Shown here one piece after another: positions 1-11,422 of a DNA stretch of 64,000 nt (the first letter of the stretch is position 1; every line of letters begins with the position of its first letter). Origin of the DNA: Nipponacmea schrenckii (Eukaryota; Mollusca; Gastropoda; Lottiidae); the NCBI GenBank assembly GCA_030562195.1, contig JAUJPP010000011.1:2790001-2854000 (forward strand), in the 5' to 3' direction. The translations under genes were made by a program, and so were the position numbers. The notes under the pieces were generated by a model. That model was not told where the DNA came from, made no database searches, and saw only the letters and a list, made by a program, of their open reading frames with translations.

Positions 1-50
1 TTGGAATTGATCTTTCACTTTAACACTTTGACATGATGGGTGTGTATTAC

Positions 51-1150
51 TTAACTTTTCATTACTTTACTTTTCTGAAATAGAGTCTGAAGCATCTGAA
101 ACAATATCTCCATTATCACATGATTTATTTCTTTCACTTTCCAAATTATTCTCGATTTTCGCAACTGAAGGCGGTCCTGGAATTCTGTTCCAACTTTCCA
201 GATACGGTATGAATAGGTATAGATAGGTACTTCCATGGCGAATAAATGATATCTTACCATCTTGTCCTAGCACTTTACCAGGTCCTTTCCATTCAGGATT
301 TAAAATAATCTTTATCACCAATTTCAAATACATCACCAGTAGGTCTAACCTGATGACACAAAGCTCGCCTTATACGTTCAGAAGATTCTGCTTCTACAAA
401 AGCTTCTCCTGGCAGAATAAGAGCATTTAAGTGATTGGCAAAACTTTCACATGTGGCTGTCCAAAGCTGGAGGCCTATCAATCAAAACTGATGGTAAATT
501 TGGATTACAACCAAAAACTAATTGGTAGGGACTAAACCCTGATACCATCTGCAAAGAGTTTTTAGCATTTATTGCCCAAAAGAGTGATACCTCTAGATCT
601 AAATTTGAATTATCAGCCAAAATCTTGTGTAGATTATTGTCCACCACCACATGATCTCGCTCACATAAGCCATTTTTGCCAAGGACTCAAAGAGGCTGTA
701 TACAGCACCTCAATGTTGAGATTTTCTGACTCGTCTCTGAAAAAATTGTTGGCAAACTCACCACCATTATCAGTAATGAATCTTTTAGGAGGACCCATTC
801 CACTTCCTATCCAGAGACTTACTATTTTATCTATCACCACCTTTGGAAGTTTTTTTCTTTTAACTGCAGCCAAACTAAATCTTGTAGCGACATCGATTAA
901 ATGGAGAAAATATATACCTGTTTCTCATTCCTTAAGATCAGCGACAACATCGTTAAACTGTGTAGCTAGTGGCAAACTTTGCTACTGGTCTTGGTGGTGT
1001 TTTCTTAAACTTACGACAAAAATCACATTTTTCAGCAATATCATTAACTCCAGCATCCTGAATAAGAACATTAAGCCTTCTTACAGATGATGAGCAAATT
1101 GTTCATGCAGTTTTGGAGTAATATTGTGTTTCTCTACCAAAGATTTATTG
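51..1150 (-). pseudogene. Retrotransposon integrase, frameshifted
   Basis: Integrase would insert element cDNA into the genome. Visible parts, in order: an HHCC-like zinc-binding start with KLHEQFAHH and a later C-x2-C (about 1120-1020); a first catalytic aspartate in LIDVATRF (about 905-875); a second in FITDNGGEFANNFF (about 797-745); a probable glutamate in GLCERDH (about 677-655), reached only after a one-base shift; and a C-terminal segment with WKGPGKVLGQDG (about 300-250). The pieces sit in at least three reading frames with intervening stops, so no full protein can be made. Domain identity is clear from motif order; the family is less certain (gmr1-like or copia-like). Confidence 0.75.
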
Positions 1151-1164
1151 TTTAAACTTAAGAC

Positions 1165-1790
1165 CTAAAATGTATTGTTTGGCATTGAGGTTGGTAAAAC
1201 TGGTAAGCAGTAATGGCCTAATGAGGTACACTTTAAAACTTCCTTATCAAAACTTTTGGTAGGTTGAGCACCACCCCAGCTGCTTTCATGCAGGTTTTCC
1301 CACAAGTAAAAGAATGTCATTCTTAACAACATCGCTGGTAAAACGACATTCCACTCCTGCAATTTCGCAGGAACTACATGCACTATCTAGAACACCACAG
1401 TTTTTGGATTCGTTCAATAAAACGCTTATCTCTGACACCTTGTCGCCTGTAAAAAGCACAGCTTCTTCTCTACTAACTTCATAAACTTTATTTTTAATGT
1501 TCTCATAAGAATGCTGGCAGTCTTTAGCAAAGTGGAAAATTGACTCAAATATAATACATATTAAGGGTTGACCTGTAAAATCAACAGGAGTCTGTTCTCT
1601 TCCTGGAGCCGATCTGTATGACTGTTGTCTGTTGTTGTATGAACTTGTACCACGAGGCAACTTTCTACCAGATCCACCATAAGATCTACCAGTTGGCCTC
1701 CCTCTAAACCTAGGATTTCATTTCCTGTTTATGAATACTTCGTTATCTGTAATGAAAGCTGGTTCTACCTTAATCTTGTTTGTGGCTCCT
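1165..1790 (-). pseudogene. Retrotransposon nucleocapsid/protease segment
   Basis: A glycine/arginine/serine-rich stretch around 1690-1600 is followed by a degenerate CCHC-like knuckle (C-x2-F, then HFAKDC, about 1560-1516) in which the second cysteine is replaced by phenylalanine. Next comes GVLDSACSS (about 1398-1370), which resembles the aspartic protease active-site region with the usual DSG/DTG triad altered to DSA. Then DILLLVGKPA leads into a frameshifted linker (GHYCLPVLP) before the integrase. The linker is only about 100 residues, so no reverse transcriptase fits here. Confidence 0.6.
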
Positions 1791-1869
1791 GACATACTAT
1801 CAAACTCAGTTCCACCTGGTAATGACTGTTGACCAAAACATTTTTTTTAAATGAAACATTTGTCTAAAT

Positions 1870-2345
1870 AAGATGCCTGCATCAGCATAATTTACTCCGG
1901 TCAAAACAAGCTGTCTATCTTTGTGAGCAAGACATGCACCTTTCAGCAGTTTAAAGGCGAGTACTGATTCTGGCACTTACATATTAAACTTAGCAGTTCT
2001 ATTGTAAAGTTTTTTCAATTTCGGAAACATAATCTTCCATGGAAATGTTCTTTCGTTTAAATCTATCAAAAGTTGTGTAAAGTTCATATGCCTCAGAAAG
2101 TTCATCTTTTTTGTAAATCTTATCCATACAAGCAAGAAGAATTTCGACACCATCATCTTTGTTTAGTTTATCTGCTCCTTATTCAGTGAAAACTGTATCT
2201 CTTACAGAGCCTTCATTTTCTGGTAAGGATAGGGCTATAGCTGGGGCCTGCTTACTTTTGGACAGATCTGTGACGGTTCGCCAGACATTAATTTCATCTA
2301 TCCACCTACTGTAAGGTTTCGATTTAGAAAAACCATGGAGGAATT
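1870..2345 (-). pseudogene. Retrotransposon gag fragment
   Basis: The minus strand translates in pieces as a helical gag-like protein: PYSRWIDEINVWRTVT (about 2320-2270), ALSLPENEGSVRDTVF, EILLACMDKIYKKDELSEAY, and ESVLAFKLLKGACLAHKDRQ (about 1970-1910) followed by LVLTGVNYADAGILF. In-frame stops and frame changes occur near 2180 and 1995. The pattern resembles capsid-type gag proteins of invertebrate LTR elements; I assign it mainly because it lies directly upstream of the knuckle and protease. Confidence 0.55.
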
Positions 2346-2851
2346 CGGTACCCACCTCCAGACATCTTGAACGCTATAACAATGACAGTTAACAAAGACA
2401 CCAAGATATCGCTCACCATTCGCGACATTGTTGACATACATCTAATTCACCAATCACCATTTTAAACTTCACTCATATTTGTCACTAGATTATTCTCTTC
2501 TTTGCCGATCCTAGCACCATATTTTCTTTTCTCGACATCAAATTTCTTCGAATACCAAACTCCACGTTCTCAGACCGAACCCCGCTCCGTTACCATGGAA
2601 AGTGATTATGGGTATTGATGTTTATTATGATGAAGACATATAAGATGAAAAACAATACATAAAAACCCGGGGGGACATCACAAACATATAGATGATAGGA
2701 TGATGATGACAAGATGGCCGTCAGGCCATGCTTACACGACTACTGCACGAATGAGCCATCCTTTCGTATTTATTACTACTTCCGCAATCTATACGGAGCT
2801 AGGATCTTTACATTTTAATTCCGGTATTAGGGACTATGTTAACACGGTAAA
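2346..2851. other. Unassigned stretch between LTR element and Helentron
   Basis: No coding signal is convincing. It could contain the 5' LTR of the preceding minus-strand element, but I see no matching repeat in the window and cannot place ends. Confidence 0.4.
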
Positions 2852-3330
2852 ATGACTAGAAAAGATTCTCCATTATTAAGAAATGCTGATTCTACACGGA
2901 GTAATGAACTAGAAATAGGGACAGGAGCTAGAATAATGTTAACAAAAAATTTAAATGTAGACGATGGTTTAACAAATAGAGCTTTTGGAAGTGTCGTCCA
3001 CATTTCTTATACAATTTTCGGCTCGTTGTTTTCATATGTTCAATATGACAATAAAATAGGTGCTAATTTACGGTTGGAAAGTATAAGGCCTGATTATATA
3101 CCTGTAGATAGCACACCAATTGAAATACAAGGAGAAAAGGAGACAATCGACGACAATTTCCTTTGAAACTGGCATGGGTATAACCATTCATAAAGTACAG
3201 GGTTTGACAGTTGATAAGGCAGTGTGGTTTCTCTAAAAACAAGTTTTTTCTGCTGGACGAGCATATGTTGCTCTAAGTAAGGTAACAACTTTAAATGGAT
3301 TAATAGTCAAAAGATTTCGATGAAAATGTT
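2852..3330 (+). pseudogene. Pif1-like helicase, C-terminal part (Helentron)
   Basis: The open part (2852-3166) has ELEIGTGARIMLTKNLNVDD, typical of the region after the helicase core in Pif1-type helicases of Helitrons. After a frameshift near 3165 the next frame gives GITIHKVQGLTVDKA (motif V region) and SAGRAYVALSKVTTLNGL (motif VI region), with one stop between. The Rep nuclease domain and the first helicase motifs are absent. The protein would have unwound DNA during rolling-circle transposition. It is followed within about 30 bases by an endonuclease domain, which identifies the Helentron (Helitron2) type. Confidence 0.8.
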
Positions 3331-3360
3331 ATTTATTGTAATGATAAAATAAAACCACAC

Positions 3361-4096
3361 TTGGATAACATGCCATTATATTTAGAACCAACTCCTCGAA
3401 ATATTTCCTCAACTACTTTCATTCTTCACAATATTCAAGGCTTACTTCAACATTATCAAGACATTGCAAATGATATCAGATTTAAAAATGCTGACTTTAT
3501 ATTTCTAACTGAAACATGGGTAACTCCTAAGGCAAAATGTTCGAACATTGGGCTACCATCATTTAATTTACACAATTCATCACGAATTGATTGTTATGAC
3601 AATTCTGTAGAGTTTTAACAATTAAAACAAAAGGCACTCGGTGGAGTAGGTTTTTATTGCAAGACAAACATTTCCCTCCAAAGAATGCGCATATATAATA
3701 TTGAAAATATGACTTTTAAAATGATGCTTGATTTTGACTTGACTACTCTTATCATTTACAGATTACCAAGTTATAATAAAAATACCTTTTCTTCAAAATT
3801 TAAAACTCTTAGTTGACGACTTGGAATATCAGTCAGGAGCATTTCTCATCATGGGCGATTTCAATCAAAATATACTGGATAATAATAGCAGTATTGAAAG
3901 ATACAAGGTTAATCGAGGTTACGTACAAATGGTGGATGATATATCTACAGAAGGCGGGACGCTAATTGACCATGTGTACATAAACAATATCCTCAAAGAA
4001 AAAATCAAAGTTGCAAGCCTGCCAACCTACTTTAGTTATCATGAAGCACTAGAAATAAGATTAAACATACACGAAGATACCTTATTACCACATTAA
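3361..4096 (+). pseudogene. Endonuclease/exonuclease/phosphatase domain (Helentron)
   Basis: Two open pieces and a frameshifted middle form one AP-endonuclease-like fold. 3361-3618 gives FILHNIQGLL and FLTETW, the N-terminal Asn and Glu metal-site motifs. 3625-3790 carries GGVGFY and LIIYRLPSYN in another frame. 3821-4096 carries FLIMGDFNQNI, GTLIDHVYI and FSYHEAL, equivalent to the GDFN, ID and SDH motifs of active enzymes (here SYH). No reverse transcriptase follows, unlike in LINEs. Position directly after the Pif1 end fits Helentrons, whose helicase protein carries such a domain at its end. Stops near 3616 and 3814 inactivate it. Confidence 0.75.
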
Positions 4097-4784
4097 TTGG
4101 CCTTGGTAAGTAGTTGACAAAGTTCTATTAATTAAATAAGTCGACAAAATCACTCAATTACAAATTATTGATAAACATCAACACCATTCAAATCGGCATA
4201 AACTTTTTTACAGTTTTGTACCGACTTTCATGACAGGATTTTGTATTTACGTAGTCTTTATATCCATCAAACATGTTTACAAAAACAAGTGGTTCTAATG
4301 TTAGTTATAACTTTTAATTGCAAAAATATCCTTATGAAAAACGTACATGAAAGAAATGGATGTATGAAATCTCGAATACCATACAAGGTTAAAGTGGCAA
4401 GACGAACAAAGCATTATGCATATTTTGATATGTTTGCAAGAAAACAAGAAAACATATCCAAGATTCTTCATATTTCATTTATTTTCGATAGATATATATT
4501 ATTATAAAACATATATTTATTTAGACGATTTGAAAATTTGGTATAGAATTTGACTACATTAAAGTGCGATTTATTAATACTCATTTTATTGTCCGGTTAA
4601 TTTTTGTTAATACCTCCATTGATTTAAAACGGACTTTGAAATATTTTTTTATTTCTAAATAGATAATGAGAGTAATAGTTTTCTTGGAAAATTATCTTTT
4701 TCAAAAACACTTCCAGTGAAGGTGTTAAACAGTCATATAATATACTATACAGAGTAATCTTATATTATGTGTCTTTATCTTTCA
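4097..4784. other. AT-rich non-coding stretch
   Basis: No supported gene. A short open stretch at 4241-4507 has no recognisable domain. It could be the 3' non-coding part of the Helentron or an intron of the OB-fold exons that follow. Confidence 0.35.
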
Positions 4785-5553
4785 GCCATCCGAGGATGGA
4801 TAACCTGAGAGAACAAGTTTTAACAAGAATGTTAGTAATGGTTATGGCAATAAGTAATGTAAAACCAAGCGCTGGTGGTCAGGTAAAAGTAATTCTTGCT
4901 GATGAGACTGGGTTCAAGAAAGCATTGGTTAATAAAAAAAACATGAGAACAAACTTTATATTGGTAGAAAATTATTCATAAAGAAATTTGCTGTAAGCAC
5001 TAAATTGTTCTGTTTTCCCATGTTTTGTTTTAGATCTGGATCACTTGAAATTCCTAAACACATTAATGAAGCTGCAAAAATAGCCTTGGATAATCCGACA
5101 ACGCCAGTTAATCGGTCCAATAAGTCCTAAAATCACCGATTAAGTCCAAAGTGTCGTTCAAAGGCCGGTTGAGTAAGTAACCCACATTCCTTCTTAGTTA
5201 TAAATATACATCCTTATATATCGTACAAGGTAATACTGAAATATAGTCTATATAGTCAGCAAACCATAATAAGAATCGTCACAGTTAGAGGCGAGGAAGC
5301 CCAAGTGAAGGAAATCACCATAAGGGACACAACAGCAGAAGTAAAAGTTTCTCTTTGGCGTGATGCCACTAAAGCAGACATATCTGTTGGGGAAGCTATT
5401 ATGATTATGGACGGGACCCTTTCATACAACTACTTTAAGTACCCAGTAGTCAACATAAACTCGTTGGACGAGATGGAGGTATGCACATTTATATAATTAT
5501 TGTTAACATTTTATGATTTCCCTAGATCTACTGACATTGAACTCTAATTGCCT

Positions 5554-6506
5554 TTAAAGGGATAATAGGTATTAGAACGAACATGAATTTTAGTATCACT
5601 AAAAATGGCCAATAACAGTATATATCCATCCGGGGACTTACCTGCTATACTTTAAATCAAAATTATATTATGACCGAAACAATATGCATGGAAATAAACT
5701 TCGTACATATATAGGCAATACAAACATGAAATGGCACTCGAATCTTATATGAGAGACAATAGGGTACCCAGATATCGCAGATACTGATAAGTCAAATAAG
5801 AAGTCGGTTTTCCCTATTGCAATTGAAACTGGCCGCTATTCTAAACCCCCAATTCCTCTAGAAAATAGAATATGTATTTATTGTAATAGTGATACAATTG
5901 AAGATGAGCATCATATAATTATGGAATGTAATGTATATAATAACTTGAGGGCAGAATTATTAAATGCATGCTGTAAAATAGAACATACATAAGTTTTATT
6001 TTATTATGACCAACCACTCTACACAAAACCTTTTTGGGAAATTAATAGATAACATGTACAAGACTAGGAAATGTCTTACTGTTTTATGTAGAGTGCCTGT
6101 ATATATGTTTTCCATTATTTGTATATAAATACATTAGCTTCTTTTATTATGCACTTCTTAAATTTCCGATTAAATTGCTTTATCTATTACCGTTTGAATA
6201 TCAAATTTTATTGTTTTATCTACTACCGTTTTGATATCAGAGATTTGATATCGATATTTGACATTTAATAAACAAATTTATTTTATCAAAATCCCTATAA
6301 AAATCCCGTAAATCAACAAAATAAAGTAATTAGTTCATAAAACGCTTAAAAACATACCTTTTCAAATACATTATAATTATTAAAAATATGTCGCAATTTT
6401 AAAAATTGATCAAGTGCGGGATGCATTCTTATTTTTCCAATAGTCAATATTAAACACAAATATTAGACGTAGGACGAGTGTATTCTAACGCCTATTATCC
6501 CTTTAA
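5554..6506. mobile_element. TTAA-flanked DNA transposon (family T)
   Basis: The ends are inverted: AGGGATAATAGG starts at 5558 and CCTATTATCCCT ends at 6502, with similarity reaching about 25 bases inward. TTAA lies outside both ends (5554-5557 and 6503-6506) as a likely target duplication. A second copy with the same ends is at 32652-33010. TTAA duplications are typical of piggyBac and Kolobok. No transposase is visible, so this is non-autonomous. It lies in the intron between OB-fold blocks 3 and 4 and encloses a LINE tail. Confidence 0.7.
5660..6095 (+). pseudogene. LINE ORF2 C-terminal zinc-knuckle fragment
   Basis: The plus strand reads as a LINE tail: IAIETGRYSKPPIPLENR, then CIYCNSDTIEDEHHIIMEC (a C-x2-C...H...C motif), then NVYNNLRAELL, with a stop near 5730 and another after about 5990. 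This CCHC-like block is found after the reverse transcriptase in many non-LTR retrotransposons. Everything upstream is missing, as expected for a 5'-truncated insertion. Confidence 0.65.
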
Positions 6507-6890
6507 ATGACTTCTAGCTTTCTGTTCGCAACCATGCAATTGAATGAACAAGTTAATGTATATTGGATAACAAAAAATATTGTTTACAAATAAATATAAC
6601 GTACAGGTTATGATCAATCTATTCTCTTTTTCAGGAAATTAAACAGAGCCTGTTGTTGAAAAAGTCAGGATTTTGGGGCTACGTGAAGCAATTGATGTAG
6701 TTTTAGGGACTGTTCATATAACTTGTACTGTTGGGGAGGATGAACGAGAATTAAAAATAGAAACCAAACTTCGAACTTCTTCATTGTGTATACCTGACTC
6801 AACAGATGAGATTATTGAACAATTACCAATAGATATAAGGTGTACTATCGAAAAAAAAACTTATAACTTGTATAAGTCCCTAAGTATCTA

Positions 6891-8520
6891 AACATACGTA
6901 TTTCACGCACATTCTATTTTGCAAAGCGATAACACAAAGCTGTTCAAAATTTCTAAAACAGCTTAGTCAATTGAACTTAATTGGTAGCTGGCCAAATTAC
7001 TTTAAACATAAGTGATAAAAAAATTTTTTTACATGGGAATTTGAATGGAAAGAAACAACATTAAAATATATAGGCTACTGTTTTGATGTTAACCTACAAT
7101 TTCGACTTTCGAGTAGAGTAACATCACAAACCATAATTTAACAAATTGCTATATTCAAGATTCTACTCATTTCGGCTATTTTTTGGAGTAGAAAAATGGA
7201 GCTAATAACGAACAAGTTGTACTTTACTTGTTATAGTCCTCCGTCCTTTAATCACTTCTATTTAAACTTCTTTTCTTAGCTTCCAATCTAGTTCACATAT
7301 TAATCACGTTACGAAATCTAGATTGATCAGATTTTCTGTCTTTATTAAATCAAAATGCAAAACAGGATGTATGTGATGCTACTTTATTCGGATGTTGTAC
7401 ATATATTTGCATGCCGTTAAGTTTAATGTATTTAGTGCTCTTTCTTTCCGCTTTATTCTGCATTTCTGTTTTTGTACATGGTCCTTTTTTGTTCTATTCA
7501 CAGCTTATTTTGCATCTTCTAGTTTTGCATTAATATTTGCATGCCATGTTGTTTGAAAACGTATATATTGCCTTTTCTTCATACTGTGTATATCATTTCA
7601 TTAATAAACCTTTATGCCTATAATTGTCTTGATAGAACATAATCAAAAGATTGTTTTGACATTTAGAGTATAGATTCATATTAAAAACTCTTGGGAAAAT
7701 GGCAAAAAGATTTTGTCGATAATTGAAACCGGAAGTCGCCATCTTGAATTTAAATTTAGCCTTGACGCCATTCAAAAGTCTAAGATTGTGAGGATATTTA
7801 ATAATCTGGTGTCTTATGCAGTAGTTTAACACTTAATGATTCTCAAGTAACTTAAACTTGCCGATATTATTTACGTATCCATTAAATACAACTCGTCAAA
7901 AAAATAATTATATTTATATATCTATTCAAGACAGCATCATAAAATGATTTAATGGACGAATTGTTTGATTTGATTGTGAAATCACAGCACTGATCACAGG
8001 ACTGATCAAGATCAGTTCTATTTTATATTTTCTTATTATGATTATTTAGATTCAGATTAAATATTTGAGGATGTTTAGGAATTAAAGTTGCCCTCTATGG
8101 CAGGAGGAAGCCTATAGGTTGACCAGAGGTTATATACCAGGCCTAGGGTTAAGGTAAAAGAAAAAAGCTAAAAAAAATCAGACAAAAACTACACAAAAAA
8201 TTCCACATTTTTTAATATCCTTAGATTATACTATAGGGCAAAGTTGGCACTTTGGAAAGAGATATCAAAAGGGTAAGTTCATTAGACTCTTACCTGCATT
8301 ACAAGTTTTCAAACACTTTTTGGGAATTTCAAATTTAAGCCTCTGGGCATTGTTTGATGGCGAGGATTTTTTTGAGGCCTGAACGTTGTTGATTATTGGC
8401 TAGCTGCAGGCGAAATTTGCACTTTTTGGGGTAAAACCCGAGTTATAACGATTCACTGTATTTTTCACTGACCCCTTACGGCCTTTGTCGAAAGATGACT
8501 CAAATATAAAAAAAAACTCC
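6891..8520. other. No gene seen
   Basis: AT-rich sequence with scattered short open frames and no recognisable domain or clear repeat boundary. Confidence 0.4.
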
Positions 8521-8596
8521 CACGAGTGATTTTTTGGCACCGAACGCAGTTGAATAGTCACGAGTGATTTTTTGGCACCGAACGCAGTTGAATAGT
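8521..8596. repeat. 38-bp tandem duplication
   Basis: The 38 bases at 8521-8558 (starting CACGAGTGATTTTTTGGCAC) are repeated exactly at 8559-8596. It is a recent local duplication in non-coding DNA. Confidence 0.95.
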
Positions 8597-8869
8597 GGCT
8601 ATCTGCCTGTGAAATGTCAGGGCTCTGGGACCATTCCTGTTGGTTTTGGGGCAACTGACAGTTATAACGCTCAAGTGTATTTTTGGACCGAACACGTGTT
8701 TTTTTTTTTAAATTAGGTTTAAAATCCCATAAGAAAAGCTAGGGTGAATGAGATTTTTTGGTGTCCCGAGTATAGTTTGACATTGTGTACTTGCATGCAA
8801 AAATTCAAGTCTCTGAGTGTAATGTTATTACACCACATACCAAAATTTAAAAAAAAATCCGTTGAGAAT

Positions 8870-9560
8870 TGTAGGCCAAAGAGTACAAGATGGTGACCCT
8901 TAATTTTGCTAATTTGCTTTCAATAGTTTTTATCATATATCTCAGCTAAAAATTATCTGATCACCACAAAAATAAACAGGGATCATCTTTGTACTGTCAT
9001 TAATCCTCATACCAAAATAAAAGGCAATAAAAAAGCAATTTTTAAAAAGGCCACTACTATTTGCATAGTAGGCTTTTAATAAAGTTAAAAAGTAAATACA
9101 AATGTAAAACTTAAACCCACACAGCAAAGAACCTTCGTTCTAGCAAGAGAATCTAAAAAAAGTTTTTCAAAAGGAACCAAAATTTTATGACGATCTACTT
9201 GTATATCAAGTTTCACAGACATTCAAAGAGATCCGATAAAAATTGTAGTCTCTATTGTTGCACCCCAACCAAAAAAAACCAAATTTAAATAAAAATTTTT
9301 TGGGCTGGCATTTTATGATGATGTACATACTCACCAAGTTTTGTGAGGATCTTGTAAAATTTGTGGTCTCTGTTGCACCCACAAGAAATTATGGACGGAC
9401 GGGGGCACAACTCACCAACCGTAAAATTTTGATGCTGGTTTTCGAAAGGAACTGACATTTTATGATGATGTACATGCTCAACCAAGTTTTGTGATTATCT
9501 TGTAAGAATTATGGTCTCTATCGCAACCCCCAAAAAACTTTTGAACGGACTGATGTCCGG
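8870..9560. repeat. Divergent non-coding repeat family (also at 37.8 kb)
   Basis: 8935-9010 (CTCAGCTAAAAATTATCTGA, then ATCACCACAAAAATAAACAG) resembles 37805-37880. At 9180-9560 there are three degenerate copies of a roughly 120-bp unit built on TTTTATGATGATGTACAT, then CCAAGTTTTGTGA, then GTGGTCTCTGTTGCACCC. Similar wording (CAAGTTTCATCAAAATCCAT) recurs at 41.8-42.3 kb, so these look like branches of one abundant tandem-prone repeat. Confidence 0.55.
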
Positions 9561-9949
9561 ACCAACCGGCTCAATCGACTTGTGTGGATTTTGACTTATG
9601 AGGAGCGGGGCGTACAAAATTTTTGTGGTGTGGTTTATTTTGACCATTTAAAAGGGGGGTTATCAATGCAGATAAAAGGCGAGGTGCAACTCATTGCATG
9701 CAATGGCATTTTTACAACAGTAATCATGATGAAACAAGTTGAGTGTTTGGTAATGCCACAATATAACACAAATATTGAATCATTAACCCAGATATCTTAC
9801 TTGTATGACCTTTACCTCATGAGCAGAACCGTCTCCCTGAGCTATAACTGTATTTATAAAGCAAAGAAAATCCGTCGTGTAAAGGTCACTTATGATCTGC
9901 AGTTCACCTACCACAGACACATTATCTTCCAAGTTTCTAAAATGTATTC

Positions 9950-10090
9950 TAAATAATGGCCCCAGGTGTCCGACTTAGATGAACAAGACCCGCAGCTTCG
10001 GACAAGCCAATAAGATATCCTTCATAAAATTGAGCCTAGGTGTCCGACTATGATGGGCTGCAGCCCAGAACAAGACCCGCAATTTTTAAT
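9950..10090. repeat. Short direct repeat, AGGTGTCCGACT unit
   Basis: AGGTGTCCGACT followed by GAACAAGACCCGCA occurs at about 9965 and again at about 10028, with an extra GGGCTGCAGCCC palindrome in the second copy. No coding content is evident. Confidence 0.5.
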
Positions 10091-10804
10091 TTAATCTAAA
10101 CGGACGCTACAATAATAAGAAAAAATATAACTTACTCCCTGATCATGGAAAAAAGGTAGTGAGATTGTGACTATGTTTTTGACTTGCAGCTAAAATTTGG
10201 GTTTGAAAATTTTTTTTCCAGCGAGTTCAGATAATCCTTTTTTTCGTAAACATTTTATTTTCATTCAAACATTTATACATAATATAGCAACAATTTAACA
10301 GTAAACGCATTATATATACTCACACACAATCAATTTTATATTAAACATTTGTACAAAACTATTTTCAGTTGATACATGGTGATATTTAAATATACATGGT
10401 GCTATAATAATATTAATATTAAGTTCAGGTAATCCTGGTTGTTCAATTTGACGAATAAATTTGAGACAATCGATCCAAAAAAAGGGAACAAACTCTATTT
10501 TAATGCTCTCTATCGCACGGTCTGGACCGTTTTGGCACGGACGATAACGCGGACAGAACTTCGTCCGTTACAGTCAATACTAGTCACCCTCTATTCAGCG
10601 TGACCCTGCTCTAACGGTCATTCAAATTTCCTCCCTTGCGATTTTCAATTAAATTTACCTGTATTTAGCACCAACCTGTCTAACCCACTAACGGCCAATC
10701 AATTTTACCCCTAAGTGGTCATACAATCCTGTTAATAAACGGACCAGGGCATTATAAAGGCCTTGAAATTCAGGGGGCTTCAGTTAGGGCACGTGATAAG
10801 TGAA

Positions 10805-11340
10805 ATGGAAAATAATAAAGCAGCTTCTGGTAGTGAAATTTTAAAATCAATTGACATTTTGTCTGCTTTTGTTTTGGGTTTCAAAGGCGTGGAAGTTAGT
10901 GGAACCATCCACAACATCAAGATGCTTTGAAAGATGTGGATTTCCATTAACAGAACATGGAAGTGTTAGTGATGATAATATTTTTCCTTGTCGATGTTAA
11001 AGATGTCAAAGGAAATTTTCGACTATGAATTTAATGAAGTGTATCGTATTGATGACACTGTAGCTACCTGTGATACAAATGTGGTAGACTGGGATAGGCC
11101 AGCATCAGAACTTTCACTTGAAGAAGATAGTGATGATGCAGATGTAGAGGTGAATGAATCTGAGGAAAATAGACTTAAAAGAAGTAGACAATTCGGTAAC
11201 AATTGTGAGAAATTATTCTATTCAACAAGATAATTTTGAATTGTTAGAGGCAGTAATGAAAATACGGGATCTTTTAAATAAGAAGAAAGTTATAAATGTA
11301 ATGTGTATCGGATTATTTCCAACTGAAAATAGACAGTAAG
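10805..11340 (+). pseudogene. Unrecognised acidic open reading frames
   Basis: A start at 10805 gives MENNKAASGSEILKSIDILS and continues to a stop near 10930. A nearby frame (10988-11233) continues with an acidic stretch, ASELSLEEDSDDADVEVNES, then KRSRQFGNNCEKL. Composition is more protein-like than the surrounding DNA, and the two pieces could be one frameshifted exon. I recognise no family. It may be a broken gene fragment or chance. Confidence 0.25.
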
Positions 11341-11422
11341 TTGTTTGTAGTTATGTTGTTTTTGAATAAAGATATTTGATATTGACATGTAAACATGCGT
11401 GTATATCCCCCCCCCCCTCATC

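Larger units (their letters stand above)
1..2345 (-). mobile_element. Decayed LTR retrotransposon, gag-protease-integrase order
   Basis: On the minus strand, reading right to left, there are pieces of gag (about 2345-1870), a zinc-knuckle-like segment and protease-like segment (about 1560-1370), and an integrase (about 1150-70). Each piece is open only in short stretches separated by frameshifts and stops, so the copy is dead. Integrase follows protease directly, with no reverse transcriptase between. That is the Ty1/copia order, and also the order of gmr1-type Ty3/gypsy elements known from animals; the integrase tail looks more like the latter. Reverse transcriptase and RNase H would lie beyond position 1. 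I could not identify an LTR or primer-binding site between 2345 and 2850. Confidence 0.75.
4785..6890 (+). pseudogene. Multi-exon OB-fold (RPA-like) protein, broken
   Basis: Four exon-like blocks share one strand. Block 1 (4785-4981, after a TTTCAG acceptor) contains QVKVILADETGFKKALV. Block 2 (about 5034-5130, after TTTTAG) gives SGSLEIPKHINEAAKIALDN and then a stop. Block 3 (5291-5480, ending at a GAG/GTATGC donor) gives VKEITIRDTTAEVKVSLWRD, the beta-strand pattern of RPA-type single-strand-binding OB folds. Block 4 (6634-6891, after TTTTTCAG) gives VEKVRILGLREAIDVV and ends at a stop. The reading frame breaks at the start of block 4 and near 4980. Helitrons of several lineages carry RPA-like proteins, so this may belong to the Helentron 700 bases upstream, but that link is inference. 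Confidence 0.45.

Noticed and set aside
572..1090. 172-codon plus-strand open frame opposite the integrase
   Set aside because: No domain is visible, and the minus strand explains the sequence as integrase. It is an antisense shadow.
3361..4096. Reading the endonuclease as part of a LINE
   Set aside because: It starts directly after Pif1 helicase motifs and no reverse transcriptase follows, so the Helentron explanation is better.
9582..9956. 124-codon plus-strand open frame
   Set aside because: No recognisable domain, no splice or repeat context, and composition like the surrounding non-coding DNA.
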